Below, piece after piece: positions 8,361 through 18,900 of a stretch of DNA of 64,000 nucleotides. Numbering within the stretch: the stretch's first letter is position 1; each line of letters begins with the position of its first letter. The notes below the pieces were generated by a model that saw only the letters and a program-made list of their open reading frames with translations, did not search any database and was not told where the DNA came from. This DNA comes from an uncultured Verrucomicrobiota bacterium (GTDB lineage: Bacteria > Verrucomicrobiota > Verrucomicrobiia > Limisphaerales > UBA1319): NCBI GenBank assembly GCA_903845125.1, contig CAIMWS010000463.1:1-64000 (forward strand), read 5' to 3'. Position numbers and translations under genes: made by a program.

Positions 8361-9797
8361 ATGAAAAATCGTTTTACCTGGTGGTGGCTGGCGGCGTGGT
8401 GGATCGCCCCCCTGGCTGGCGCCGCGGCGCCGGCCCGCCAGCCGAACATCCTGCACATCCATGCCGACGACCATCGCGCCGATGGCCTGCAGGCGCTGGG
8501 CAACCCGGTGCTGAAAACGCCCAACCTCGATACGCTGGTGGAGCGTGGCCTGACGTTCACCCGGTGCTACACCCAGGGCTCGATGGTGGGCGCGGTGTGC
8601 CTGCCCAGCCGCACCATGCTGCTCACCGGGCGCTCCTGGCTGCGCCTCGAGACGCCCGCGCAGGCAAAAGCCTCGGGGTATGCCCGGGCGGCCTCCTACC
8701 TGCCCAAAGTGCTCGGCGCCGCGGGCTACGAAACCTGGCACATGGGCAAAAGCGGAAATGAATTCGGCCCCGCGATCCAGGCGTTCCACACGAACCTCGT
8801 CGACGACGCGCGGGGCATCGCAGAGGGCCCGGACAGCCGGTCGGGAGCCGGCCGGCGGCTGGCGGATGCCGCCATCGATTTCCTGAAACGGCGCCCGGCG
8901 GACCGCCCGTTCTATATGTATCTGGCCCCGCCAGTGCCGCACGATCCCCGCCTGGCGGAGCCGGAGTTCAGCAAGCTATACCAACCGGAGCGCATCCCGC
9001 TGCCGGCCGCTTTCCTGCCGGTGCATCCCTGGGACAACGGTGAAATGACGGTGCGCGACGAACAGCTCGCCCCATGGCCCCGCACGCCGGAAAACACCCG
9101 GCGGCAAATCGCCGACTACTATGCCTGCATTTCGGCACTCGACCATCATCTCGGCCGGATTTTCGCCCAGCTCAAGGCGGCGGGAGAATTCGAGCGCACG
9201 ATCATCATTTTCACCGGCGACAACGGGCTATCCCTCGGCGAGCACGGATTGTTCGGCAAACAGAACCTCTACGAGTTTGGCGGCATGCATGTCCCGCTGG
9301 TCCTCGTTGGCCCGGGCATTCCCCAAGGTCGGAGCCAGGCGCTGGTTTACCTGATGGATTTGTACCCCACCTTCTGCGAGCTGGCTGGGGCGGCGATCCC
9401 GCCGCCGGTGGAGGGCAAAAGCCTCCTGCCGGTCATCCAGGGCCGGGAGCCCAAAGTGCGCGAGGCGCTTTACACCGCCTACCGGGACTGCCAGCGGGCC
9501 GTCCGCGACGACCGTTGGAAGCTCATCCGCTACCCGCTGGTGGACAAAACACAACTCTTCGACCTCACGGCCGATCCGCATGAGCTGGCGAACCTGGCGG
9601 AGCAGCCCGGGCACGCGGCCACCCTGGCCCGGATGACCCGGTTGCTCGAGCAGGAGATGGCGAGGTATGGCGATACCGCACCGCTGAAGACGGCCCAGCC
9701 CAAACCTGCCGAATGGAAGCCCCCGGTGCCCGGCGGAAAAACCGCACCCAAGGCTAAAACCAAGACCAAGGCGAAGGCCAGCCAGGCAGGGTCGTGA
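8361..9797 (+). CDS. Sulfatase
   Basis: PNILHIHADDHRADGLQALGNP, CLPSRTMLLTGR, HMGKSGNEFG, IIIFTGDNGLSLGEHGLFGKQNLYE. Confidence 0.92.
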   Translation: MKNRFTWWWLAAWWIAPLAGAAAPARQPNILHIHADDHRADGLQALGNPVLKTPNLDTLVERGLTFTRCYTQGSMVGAVCLPSRTMLLTGRSWLRLETPAQAKASGYARAASYLPKVLGAAGYETWHMGKSGNEFGPAIQAFHTNLVDDARGIAEGPDSRSGAGRRLADAAIDFLKRRPADRPFYMYLAPPVPHDPRLAEPEFSKLYQPERIPLPAAFLPVHPWDNGEMTVRDEQLAPWPRTPENTRRQIADYYACISALDHHLGRIFAQLKAAGEFERTIIIFTGDNGLSLGEHGLFGKQNLYEFGGMHVPLVLVGPGIPQGRSQALVYLMDLYPTFCELAGAAIPPPVEGKSLLPVIQGREPKVREALYTAYRDCQRAVRDDRWKLIRYPLVDKTQLFDLTADPHELANLAEQPGHAATLARMTRLLEQEMARYGDTAPLKTAQPKPAEWKPPVPGGKTAPKAKTKTKAKASQAGS

Positions 9798-9815
9798 AAA
9801 AACCGGAGGATCACC

Positions 9816-11477
9816 ATGAGCATTGATCGCGGCCAGGTCACCCGTTTTATCCTCCTGCTGCTGGTTTATGGCACCGGGCAAACCGCGGCGGAAGTTGCCT
9901 CCCCGGGCCCGGAGGCCCCAGCGCTCTCCCGCCCGGATGCCGGCCGGAAAGCCAGCGGCCGCGAGTTTTGGGTGGCGGATTACGGCGCCAAAGGGGACGG
10001 CCGCCAGCTCGACACCACCGCCCTACAAAGCGCCATCGATGACTGCGCGGAGCGCGGGGGTGGGACGGTGATCGTGCCCAAGGGGGACTATCCCACCGGT
10101 GGCTTGGTGCTGAAGGACCACGTGATCCTGCACCTCTCAGCGGGGGCCAGAGTTCTGGGCACCGGCCAGCCGCAGGACTATCGGAAACATGGCTGCCTCC
10201 TTTATGCCAGCGAGGCGAAAAACATCGGGCTGAGCGGCCCCGGAATCATCGATGGGCGGGGCGCCGGGGTGCGCCAGAACCGGTATTTGATCGCGTGCTT
10301 CCGCAACTGCCGGCAAATCTCGCTGGCCGGGGTGACCCTCAAGGACTCCGCCGCCTGGGGTGTTCACCTGATCGAGTGTGACCAGGTCCGGGTGGATGGC
10401 ATCCGGATCGACAGCGTGGTCAACGCCAATAATGACGGCCTGGATTTGGATGGCTGCCAGAACGTCTTCATTTCGAATTGCCATTTCCGCTGCGGCGATG
10501 ACGCCATCGCGTTAAAAACCAACCGCCGGGTGCCGTGCAAAAACATCACCATCGCGAACTGCGTGTTATCCAGCCGCTGGGCGGCGTTTCGTTTCGGACC
10601 GGAATCGCGGGGGAATTTCGAAAACATCGCGGTTTCAAACTGCACCATTGAGGATACCTTCGGGTGCGGCATCAAGCTGCAGATGGCCGAAGGGGCGCAA
10701 ATGAAGAACATCCTGTTCGCCAACCTGGTCATGGACAACGTCACCGGCCCCATATCCCTGCGGCTGGGCAATTGGGTTTCCGGCATCCTGGCGCGCGATG
10801 GGAATGCCGGCCGCGCCATTGGAACCTTCCAGGATGTGCGTTTCAGCAACATCCGCGCCCGGGTGGCCGCCAACGCGCAAACGGAGCGCTACAGTTCCAC
10901 GGTCTTCAACGCGGGCACCCCCTTCCCCGGCGAGGAAAAATCGTGCATCTCGATCACCGGTCTGCCCGGCCATCCCATCACGGGAATTTCCCTGAGCGAC
11001 ATCCACATCACCTTCCCCGGCGGGGGGACGGCTGCCGAAGCCGCCCGCCGGGAAGTGCCGGACCTGCCGGATACCTATCCCGAATATTTCATGTTTGGCG
11101 TGCTGCCCGCCTACGGTCTCTATGCCCACCACGTGAAAGGCCTGGTGCTGAACCACGTCCAGTTCGACCTGGCGGCCCCCGACCTGCGCCCCGCGATCGT
11201 GACGGACGATGCCGAGGATCTCACCTTGGCGGACTGCCAGGCCCAAGGGGACCGCAGCGCCGGATGCCTGGTGCGTCTGCAGCAAACCCGCCAGGCATTT
11301 GTCCACGGCCTCCGGGCGCTCAACGAGGTGGGGACCCTGGTGAGGGTGGAGGGGCGGGATACACAAGCCATCGGCCTCACGGGCAACGATGGCCGCCGCG
11401 CCGACCGGCTCGTGGAATTGGGGGACGGCGTGGACAAAGCCAAAATCGATTGGGGCGCCAACTTGGGGAGGCACTGA
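9816..11477 (+). CDS. GH28-like (polygalacturonase-type) right-handed beta-helix protein
   Basis: ADYGAKGDGRQLDTTALQSAIDDCAERGGGTVIVPKGDY, NNDGLDLDGCQNVFISNCHFRCGDDAIALKT; RBS-like GGAGG upstream. Confidence 0.85.
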   Translation: MSIDRGQVTRFILLLLVYGTGQTAAEVASPGPEAPALSRPDAGRKASGREFWVADYGAKGDGRQLDTTALQSAIDDCAERGGGTVIVPKGDYPTGGLVLKDHVILHLSAGARVLGTGQPQDYRKHGCLLYASEAKNIGLSGPGIIDGRGAGVRQNRYLIACFRNCRQISLAGVTLKDSAAWGVHLIECDQVRVDGIRIDSVVNANNDGLDLDGCQNVFISNCHFRCGDDAIALKTNRRVPCKNITIANCVLSSRWAAFRFGPESRGNFENIAVSNCTIEDTFGCGIKLQMAEGAQMKNILFANLVMDNVTGPISLRLGNWVSGILARDGNAGRAIGTFQDVRFSNIRARVAANAQTERYSSTVFNAGTPFPGEEKSCISITGLPGHPITGISLSDIHITFPGGGTAAEAARREVPDLPDTYPEYFMFGVLPAYGLYAHHVKGLVLNHVQFDLAAPDLRPAIVTDDAEDLTLADCQAQGDRSAGCLVRLQQTRQAFVHGLRALNEVGTLVRVEGRDTQAIGLTGNDGRRADRLVELGDGVDKAKIDWGANLGRH

Positions 11478-11501
11478 ACCAGACCCAGATTGCAGACCAT
11501 C

Positions 11502-13649
11502 ATGCTTATGAAAAAACCAACACCAGGCCGCCTCGCGGCCATCCTGGCCGCCTGCGGGGCGATGTGGTCCGCCGGCCCCGCACCGGCCGCCGGCGCGGCG
11601 CATTTTTCCGGTCCCCACGTGGAAGGTGAGGGAGACCTCCAGATCCTGGACGCGCTGGATGCGGCGTTCGCCACCACGCGGCCTTCACCTTATGTGGCCA
11701 GCCTGCCGCTGCTTTACAAGCGGGATTGGGACGGCCTGGTGGAAGGTCCCGTCTGGCCTTGCTGGTGGATCCAGAACACGTTCGGCGCCACCTATGCCAT
11801 GATGCCCTTCCTGGGCGAGGAGCCCTATGCCACGTGGATCGCCAATTCCCAGGCCATGTGGTTCGAACTCATGGGCGACGGCCGGCGCAAGGATGCCCGG
11901 GGCCTGGTGGCACCCGATGGCTGCCTGTGCGACGCCGCGTTTTTCTGGCTCAACGGGGGGAGCGAAAACGGCTTCGGCGATCCGCGCCTGCCCGGGGGCG
12001 GGGTGGGCAAGGTACGGGATGGAAAAATCCACGAGCAGGGGGTGTGGTATAACCAGGGCGATGGCGCCACCGACGCGGACTGGTTCATCGGAACCACCGT
12101 CGCCGGACTGGTCCTGGAGGCGGACCGCCTGCTGGTCCGGCACGAGCCGGCGGCCGCCCGGGAGCGGCTGGGCCAGCTCCAGAGGGTGGCGGCCTTTCTC
12201 GACACCCGGCGCGATCCGGACGTGAACCTGCTCCGGGCCGGCAAAGGCTGCAACCTCCTGGCGCCCTCCTATGCCCCGCGGAACCAGGACGGAAGCCCGG
12301 GCCAGGGATATCTCACCGAGCTTTCGGTGAACTATGTGGCTGGCCTGGAGCGCCTGGCCGAGGTCTGCGACCTCTGCGGACAGGGGGGCCAGGCGGCGGC
12401 CTACCGGGCCACCGCCGGCCGGGTCCGCCAGGCGCTGCCGCGCTTGCTGACGCCCGAGGGTTGTTTCATCCGGGGTGAGGATCTCGCCGGCACGCGCCGG
12501 GGGGTGTTCGGCGCGGCCAAACACGGTTACTTCGAGGCGCAGCCCAACCACTACGCCGGCGCCTTCCGGGTGACCGACGATCCGGCCAACCGGCGCATCA
12601 TCCGGTTCATGCTGGACCAGGTCAAAGGCCCGCAGCCGCCCGGCGGCCTCGCGCCGCACGGGCTGGTCATCCCGAATTATCCCGGCTACGACGACCACGC
12701 GGGCGAGGGGGACATGACGTACGGCTTTTGGTGCAATGGCGGCGGCTGGCCAGCCCACCAGGGAACCATGGACATGGCCTGCTTCCGGGCGGGAGAATAC
12801 GCGCATCCGCTGGCCGCCTGGGCCGCGATGCGCCCGATGCTGGAAGCCTTCCGCGCCGAGGCGCCGCTGCGCTCGTGGGGATTGCTGCCCTGGCCCGGAA
12901 CCCTCAGCCAGCCGTACAACATGGTGTATGATTGCTGGGGGGCTCCCGCCGGGCTCCTGCGCGGTCTGTTTGAATACGGCTACACCGCCCGGGGGCTGCG
13001 CCTGTGGCCTCACATCCCGCCCGGGATCACCCGCCTGGTGCAGAAAATGCCTGCCGCTTTTGGCCGGACGCGTCTCTACCTCGCCGTCACCGGCCAGGGC
13101 AAGCCATCCCGGGCGGTCATCGACGGCCAGCCCCAGCCGCTCGAGGCGGACGGCTCGGTGTTCCTGCCGCTCGACGGGGAAAGGCCCCGGGTGACGGTGG
13201 AGTTTTTGCTGGGCGATGCCCAGCCCGAGGGGGTGCCCGCAGCCGCTCTCCCAACCAGCATTCCCGCCGCCGGGGATCAGGCTTTCTGGAATCCGCTGCC
13301 CGGCCCGGAGGCCGCCGGGTTTGCGGCGGTGGGCGTTTTCCTTGCGGCCATGGAAAAAGCGCGGCTCGGCGAGGGGTATGAGGCGGGCCAGGCCCGGGTG
13401 GTGGTGCAGGTGCTGGCCGCACTCCGGGACCGCCGCCAACTGGCGGCCACGGGCCGCCTGCGCATTCCCCGCCTGGAGGGCATACCCCCCACCAAAACGG
13501 ACGCCGTGGAACGGCTTTACGCCACCCAGGCGCGCTACCTGCTCGGTGGCTTGCAGGATCACCTGGAGGGCTTGTCCCTGTGGAAGCACCCGGTGCAACC
13601 CGATATCCGGCGGATGGCCTGGGAAAGCGGCCTGATCCAAAAGCCATGA
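11502..13649 (+). CDS. Secreted six-hairpin-like glycosidase, family not assigned
   Basis: N-terminal signal; aromatic/acid-rich helical segments (GPVWPCWWIQNTFGATYAMMPFLGEEP, GVWYNQGDGATDADWFIG, GFWCNGGGWPAHQG). ORF extends to a TTG at 11490; ATG at 11502/11508 preferred. Confidence 0.6.
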   Translation: MLMKKPTPGRLAAILAACGAMWSAGPAPAAGAAHFSGPHVEGEGDLQILDALDAAFATTRPSPYVASLPLLYKRDWDGLVEGPVWPCWWIQNTFGATYAMMPFLGEEPYATWIANSQAMWFELMGDGRRKDARGLVAPDGCLCDAAFFWLNGGSENGFGDPRLPGGGVGKVRDGKIHEQGVWYNQGDGATDADWFIGTTVAGLVLEADRLLVRHEPAAARERLGQLQRVAAFLDTRRDPDVNLLRAGKGCNLLAPSYAPRNQDGSPGQGYLTELSVNYVAGLERLAEVCDLCGQGGQAAAYRATAGRVRQALPRLLTPEGCFIRGEDLAGTRRGVFGAAKHGYFEAQPNHYAGAFRVTDDPANRRIIRFMLDQVKGPQPPGGLAPHGLVIPNYPGYDDHAGEGDMTYGFWCNGGGWPAHQGTMDMACFRAGEYAHPLAAWAAMRPMLEAFRAEAPLRSWGLLPWPGTLSQPYNMVYDCWGAPAGLLRGLFEYGYTARGLRLWPHIPPGITRLVQKMPAAFGRTRLYLAVTGQGKPSRAVIDGQPQPLEADGSVFLPLDGERPRVTVEFLLGDAQPEGVPAAALPTSIPAAGDQAFWNPLPGPEAAGFAAVGVFLAAMEKARLGEGYEAGQARVVVQVLAALRDRRQLAATGRLRIPRLEGIPPTKTDAVERLYATQARYLLGGLQDHLEGLSLWKHPVQPDIRRMAWESGLIQKP

Positions 13650-13676
13650 ACGGTTTTTCAAGCGTCCCATCGAGCC

Positions 13677-13699
13677 CCGGCCAGCCCCGGTCTGGCCGG
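13677..13699 (+). terminator. Intergenic hairpin (terminator/attenuator-like)
   Basis: CCGGCCAG-CCCCGGT-CTGGCCGG perfect 8-bp stem, 7-nt loop, between the 11502 and 13732 genes; no strong U-tract. Confidence 0.35.
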
Positions 13700-13731
13700 T
13701 TATGCAAACCCCAAACCAGCGGAGTGATTTT

Positions 13732-15729
13732 ATGAAAAACCAGATTGCCGTTCTCAGTGCCTGGCTCGCCTGCACCACGATGGGGGTCCCCGGGGACGCG
13801 CCGGTTCCCGCGCCCGTTCCCTACGGCCCGGTGCCCTCCGCGCGCCAGCTCCAATGGCACGAGCTGGAGCTTTACGGCATGGTGAACTTTTCCACCATCA
13901 CCTACTATGGCAAGGAATGGGGCTACGGGGACGAAGATCCCGCCCGGTTCGACCCCCGGGAGTTCGACGCCCGGCAGATTGTGCGGGCCGCCCGCGCCGG
14001 GGGCTTGCGGGGATTGATCATCGACGCCAAACACCACGGCGGCTTTTGCCTGTGGCCCTCGAAATACACCAGCTACTCGGTGCAGCGCAGCCCGTGGCGG
14101 AAGGGCCAGGGCGATATGGTGAAAGAGCTGGCGGAAGCCTGCCGCGCGGAGGGGCTCCAGGTGGCCATCTACCTTTCCCCCTGGGACCGGAACCACCCGG
14201 CTTACGGCCGGCCCGAATACGTCACCTATTTCCGCAACCAACTGACCGAGTTGCTCAGCGGGTACGGGCCGGTTTTCGCGGTCTGGTTCGATGGCGCCAA
14301 TGGCGGTGACGGTTATTACGGCGGCGCCCGGGAAACGCGCAACATTAGCCGCCGAACCTACTACGATTTCCCGGACATCATCCGCACCATCGTCCACCGA
14401 CTCCAACCCGGCGCCTGCGTCTTCTCGGACCTGGGCCCCGACATCCGCTGGAACGGCTCGGAAACGGGCATTTCCGGGGATCCCTGCTGGGCCACCTTCA
14501 CCCCCAAATACCGGGCGACCCACGAAGAGGTGCGCCTCAATCCGGAAACGGGATATTTCTACGAGATGCCCGTAGGCGACAGCAATTACGACGAAGCCCC
14601 CAACGGCCACCGCCACGGCAAAATGTGGCTGCCGGCCGAGGCCGATTTCCCACTGCGGGGGGGGTGGTTCTGGCAGCCGGGCGACCGGCCCAAAACCCCC
14701 GCGCACCTGGTGAATCTTTACTTTGCTTCCGTGGGCCGCAACAGCGCGCTGGATGTCGGCCTCGCTCCCGATCGCCGGGGCCTCATTTGCGACGAGGACG
14801 CCGCGGCGCTGGCGGAGTTTGGCCGCCGCCTGCGGGATATCTTCGGCACCGATCTGGCCCAAGGCGCCCAGGCCTCCGCCAGCCAGGTCCGGGGCGGCGA
14901 CCCGCGATATGCGGCGGCCAATGTCCTGGCCGGCGAAAAAGGCCGGTATTGGGCCACCGACGATGCCGTGACGGCCGCCGAACTCACGCTCGATTTTGGC
15001 CGGCCGGTTGAATTCAGTGTGGTGAGTTTGCGCGAGCAGATCACCCTGGGCCACCGCGTCGATGAATGGGCCTTGGACGCGGCGGTGGACGGCGGGTGGC
15101 GGGAATTCGCCTCCGGCACGGCCATCGGCGCGCGGCGCCTGTGGCGGGGCCAGCCGATCACCAGCGCCAAGCTCCGGCTGCGCATCACCCAAGCGGCGGC
15201 CTGCCCGGCCATCGCCGGGGTGGCCGTCCACCTGGAGCCCGCCTACAGCCGCGCAGAAGCGGGGAACGCGCTGGCGGCCCGCCGGGAGCCAGGACTCTCC
15301 CGGGAGGGCTGGAAAATCATTTCGGCCAGCTGCGAGGCGCCCCCCGGCGGCGCGGCCGCCAACGCCATCGACGGCCAGCCCAACACCTTCTGGCACACCC
15401 ATACCGAGGCGGGCCGCCAACCGCCCCCGCAGGAGATCGTGGTGGATACCGGCCAAGTGCGGGAAATAGCCGGTTTTCTTTACCTGCCGCGCCAGGATGC
15501 CTGCACGGTGGGCAACGTGGCCGAATACGCGTTTTACCTGAGCGAAAACGGGAGGGATTGGGGCGCTCCCGCGGCGCGGGGCGAGTTCGGAAACATCAAG
15601 GCCAATCCCATTCAGCAGAAGGTGATGTTCGCCAAACCGGTCCCGGGCCGTTTCTTCAAATTCGTGGCGCTCCGCAGCGCGGATGCCCCGTGCATCAATG
15701 TCGCGGAATTGGGCCTCGTCGGAAAATGA
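13732..15729 (+). CDS. Alpha-L-fucosidase, GH29-like, with C-terminal discoidin/F5-8-like module
   Basis: WHELELYGMVNFSTITYYGKEWGYG, GLIIDAKHHGGFCLWPSKYT, YLSPWDRNHPAYG, FAVWFDGANG (nucleophile Asp region); C-terminal ...NAIDGQPNTFWHTH... typical of F5/8-type modules. Confidence 0.87.
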   Translation: MKNQIAVLSAWLACTTMGVPGDAPVPAPVPYGPVPSARQLQWHELELYGMVNFSTITYYGKEWGYGDEDPARFDPREFDARQIVRAARAGGLRGLIIDAKHHGGFCLWPSKYTSYSVQRSPWRKGQGDMVKELAEACRAEGLQVAIYLSPWDRNHPAYGRPEYVTYFRNQLTELLSGYGPVFAVWFDGANGGDGYYGGARETRNISRRTYYDFPDIIRTIVHRLQPGACVFSDLGPDIRWNGSETGISGDPCWATFTPKYRATHEEVRLNPETGYFYEMPVGDSNYDEAPNGHRHGKMWLPAEADFPLRGGWFWQPGDRPKTPAHLVNLYFASVGRNSALDVGLAPDRRGLICDEDAAALAEFGRRLRDIFGTDLAQGAQASASQVRGGDPRYAAANVLAGEKGRYWATDDAVTAAELTLDFGRPVEFSVVSLREQITLGHRVDEWALDAAVDGGWREFASGTAIGARRLWRGQPITSAKLRLRITQAAACPAIAGVAVHLEPAYSRAEAGNALAARREPGLSREGWKIISASCEAPPGGAAANAIDGQPNTFWHTHTEAGRQPPPQEIVVDTGQVREIAGFLYLPRQDACTVGNVAEYAFYLSENGRDWGAPAARGEFGNIKANPIQQKVMFAKPVPGRFFKFVALRSADAPCINVAELGLVGK

Positions 15730-15902
15730 TCAGGACCCGCCGGCGACGGCCAACGGCAGGCCGCCATCAGCAACGGTGGCATCGCCACGCCCGTGCGCCG
15801 CGCCAGGGACACGGTCCTGACGTTGACGGGGAAGCGCAAAGCCAGCCGGAAAACGCGGGCATGGCGAATCAATACCAGCGTGGAACCCTCGGTGATTCCT
15901 GA

Positions 15903-18900
15903 TCAAGGCACCTCCACCACCCGTAAAAACCTTTTCGAGGAATCCGCTACGTTCAGCGTCGTGGAGAGGCTGGTCCCGGTGGCGGTCGCAGGGGCACCGA
16001 GTGGCTGCCAGGTGGGCTGGTTCAGATCGTCTTTCCATTCGATGCCATAGACATGCCCCGGAATCGTGGCCCAGCCGAGGGTCAGTTGAGTTCCGCTCAA
16101 CAGGACCTGGTTGAACCGCGGAGCATTGCCGCTGCCCCCGTTATTCGGCGCCCCCGGAGAGACCACGAAAAAGGCCATGCGCTCGAGGGGTTGGCCATCC
16201 GGGAAAGATCCAAAGGAATGGCCGGCGCCCACGGCAGGGTAATTGATATAATCGAGCACCTGCGGCTGGCCGTTTTCCAAACGGACCAGCGCGACCGAGC
16301 CGGAATCCACTGGCAATTGGAAATTCGCATGCAACTCCTCCGCCGAGGAGAGCTCGGGCTGGCCATCGGCGAAGATCACCTTGAATTCACCCGGATTGAT
16401 TTGCGCGTCCGCGGGAAAGGCCCATTGGGTGAGCTGGGTATAATTGGTGGCGAGATAAAAGGCATTGAGTGAAAGCGTGTTGGTCCCGGCATTGTAGAGC
16501 TCGATCCACGGCTTGGGCTGGCCGGTGCCATCGCGGAGGCCCGTGGAATTTAACGGCTCCACTTCGTTAAGCCACAGGGGTGGGAACTCGGTCAGCGCCG
16601 CGGCGACGTTATTGGCGGCGCCCGGGGTGCGGAAAGGAGAGGCCGCGCTGGCGGCCCAATTGGCGGCCCGCCGGGTGTCCCGGGTGGGATCGATCAATTG
16701 CAGCGACACGCCGCTTCCGGATCCGATCACCGGCCAGGGAGTCGTGCTTTCGTAACGCAGCTCACTAATGACCAGATCCTGATCCGGCGTGGCGCCCGGT
16801 TTGAGCAAGCGCACAATTTCGCCGCCCGACTTAAGATTGCCCGGGAACTCCCCGGCCAAGGGGATGGTGGCGCCATAGGCGGCAGCGAACGCGGCCGATT
16901 GCCTGGCGACGACCAGATAGCGATTGGGTTGAATAAAGGTCCCGGGAGCGAAATAGAAGCCAGTGCCACTCAGCTTACAGCCCGAAAGGTCGAAAGCATA
17001 GCTCGGATGCCGGTTGAACAGCTCGACATACTCCCCGTTCGGCTGCGCGGGCTGGCACATGATTTCGTTGATCACCACCCAATCCTGCGGCTGGGGAGCG
17101 GCCCCGGTGTATTCGACGGTCACCTGGCCGGCCGCTCCAGGATAGAGCTGTCCGCGAAGATCTCTCCCGACAATTTGCAGGGTATTCGTCGGCCCGGTAA
17201 GGGGCACCTTGATGGTCCACGCGGTATTGCCAGTCCAGGTTACGGGATAGGCCGTGCCGTTGATCTCAATCGTGGCCACGCCAAACGGCGCCACGCCCGT
17301 GATCGTGGCCATGGAAGTCGACGAAGTGAAATTCCGGGTGGTGACCGAGAAGGCCGCGGCATCGGCGCTCTTGATTTGCGTTTGCAGGAAGCTGCGGCGC
17401 GCGGTGACGTAGCTTTTCAAGGAGGTGGGGGCCGTGGCGGTGACATTATTTTTGAGGAGAGCCGCCCGCCGCGCGTCGAATTGAGCATCGGAGGCCACCT
17501 TTTGCAAAGGCCCGTTCACCGCGTCCTGATACCCCCGCCACAACATCCGGCGATAAGCGGGGACATTGAAGAGCGCGCCAATCACGCCATCCTCCCCTGC
17601 CGTGAAGAGCTGGTTCACCGAGGCGCCTTCGCCCAACCCCAGCACGAAATCCAGGTCCCAGGAAAAAAGCGCCGCCCGCTGCCCCAGCGGCGCGTAGAGG
17701 TACATGTTTTGGCCGGTGTTGTAGCTCCAGGAGTCCCAGTCGCCGATCATCCGCCGATGGGCGAAGGTCCGCATCCATTGTTCCACGTTGGCGAGATTCA
17801 TCAGCTGCGTCACCTTGTCGGTGGCGGTGGAGGCGGTGATAAGGTTGAAGATCAGCGTGTGGTTGTTGGCGGTTCTTCCGCCGGGGTGGGAGAGCCAGTT
17901 GAAGCGATAGGCGGCCTGTTTGTAGGGAGGGGCGGTGCTGGGTTTTTTCTGGAAACTGGCCCAGACGAGGGAGCCGGGGCCGTTCCCATTGCTATCGTCG
18001 TATTCGAACCAGCCGGAAACCTTGAAGAGGGTGTCATCCAGGCCGCCGCCGCCGTACCAATCCTTGGCGATCGAGCGGTCTGGCACTTCGATATCATAAT
18101 CAACCGGGTAATGCAGAATGCCGTTGCGGTACAAACGCGTGTAGCGGGTATGACTGAAGGGCAGGCCCATTTGTTCCGCCATCCAGTAAGCGACCGCGCC
18201 GGCCATTTCGGTGGACTCGTCCGCGGCGTTGCCACTGGATCTGAACACATGCCGGTCGCTGCCCAGCAGCCGGTCGTCATCCGCGAAAGTGGTGGAGTAC
18301 GAACCCAGGCCCCCGTGAAAGGGGCTGCCTTTGTTGCACCAGCCCGCATTGTAAATCACCCGCGTATCATAAACGATCGTGCAGTCGCGCGTTTTCCGAT
18401 CCTGTCCAGGCTTGGTCGCCAGGTCATTGGCGTAGGCCGTCGTGCTCCACAAATGGTGATGCGGAAAGGAGCCGAACGGAGTCGGATCCGCCCACCGGAT
18501 CAGGCATTCGCGGGTGGGTGCGTCCTCCGGGAACAGGCTGGTGGCGGGAACCGCCGCGGCATCCTGCGCCTGGATCCGGTAAGCCACCAAGCCGCTGGCG
18601 CGCGCCGGAATGGTGGCGGTGTAAACCCCACCTCGGACGCCATCCTCCCGCATCGTCACGGTCGCCGTGGTGGTGCTGGGATCCACCCGATAGATCAACT
18701 GCGGTGCGGCCACTCCGTCCGGGTCCGAAATCCGCGCGGTGACGACCACCGCCTGGCTGGCCGCCGGAACCGGAGGGAAATGAACCACCTCGCTGATGGA
18801 AGGTCCGGCATTATCGACCCGCCGGCTGTTGGGCAGGCCGGGGGTTCCCAGATTGGCCGGAACCCGCAGGGCCACCGGCAGCTCCATTCCGTTCCCACGC

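Noticed and set aside
11685-15456. Long minus-strand ORFs (11685-13778, 13117-15456) opposite the six-hairpin and GH29 genes
   Set aside because: Antisense to well-supported CDSs; low-information composition and no motifs.
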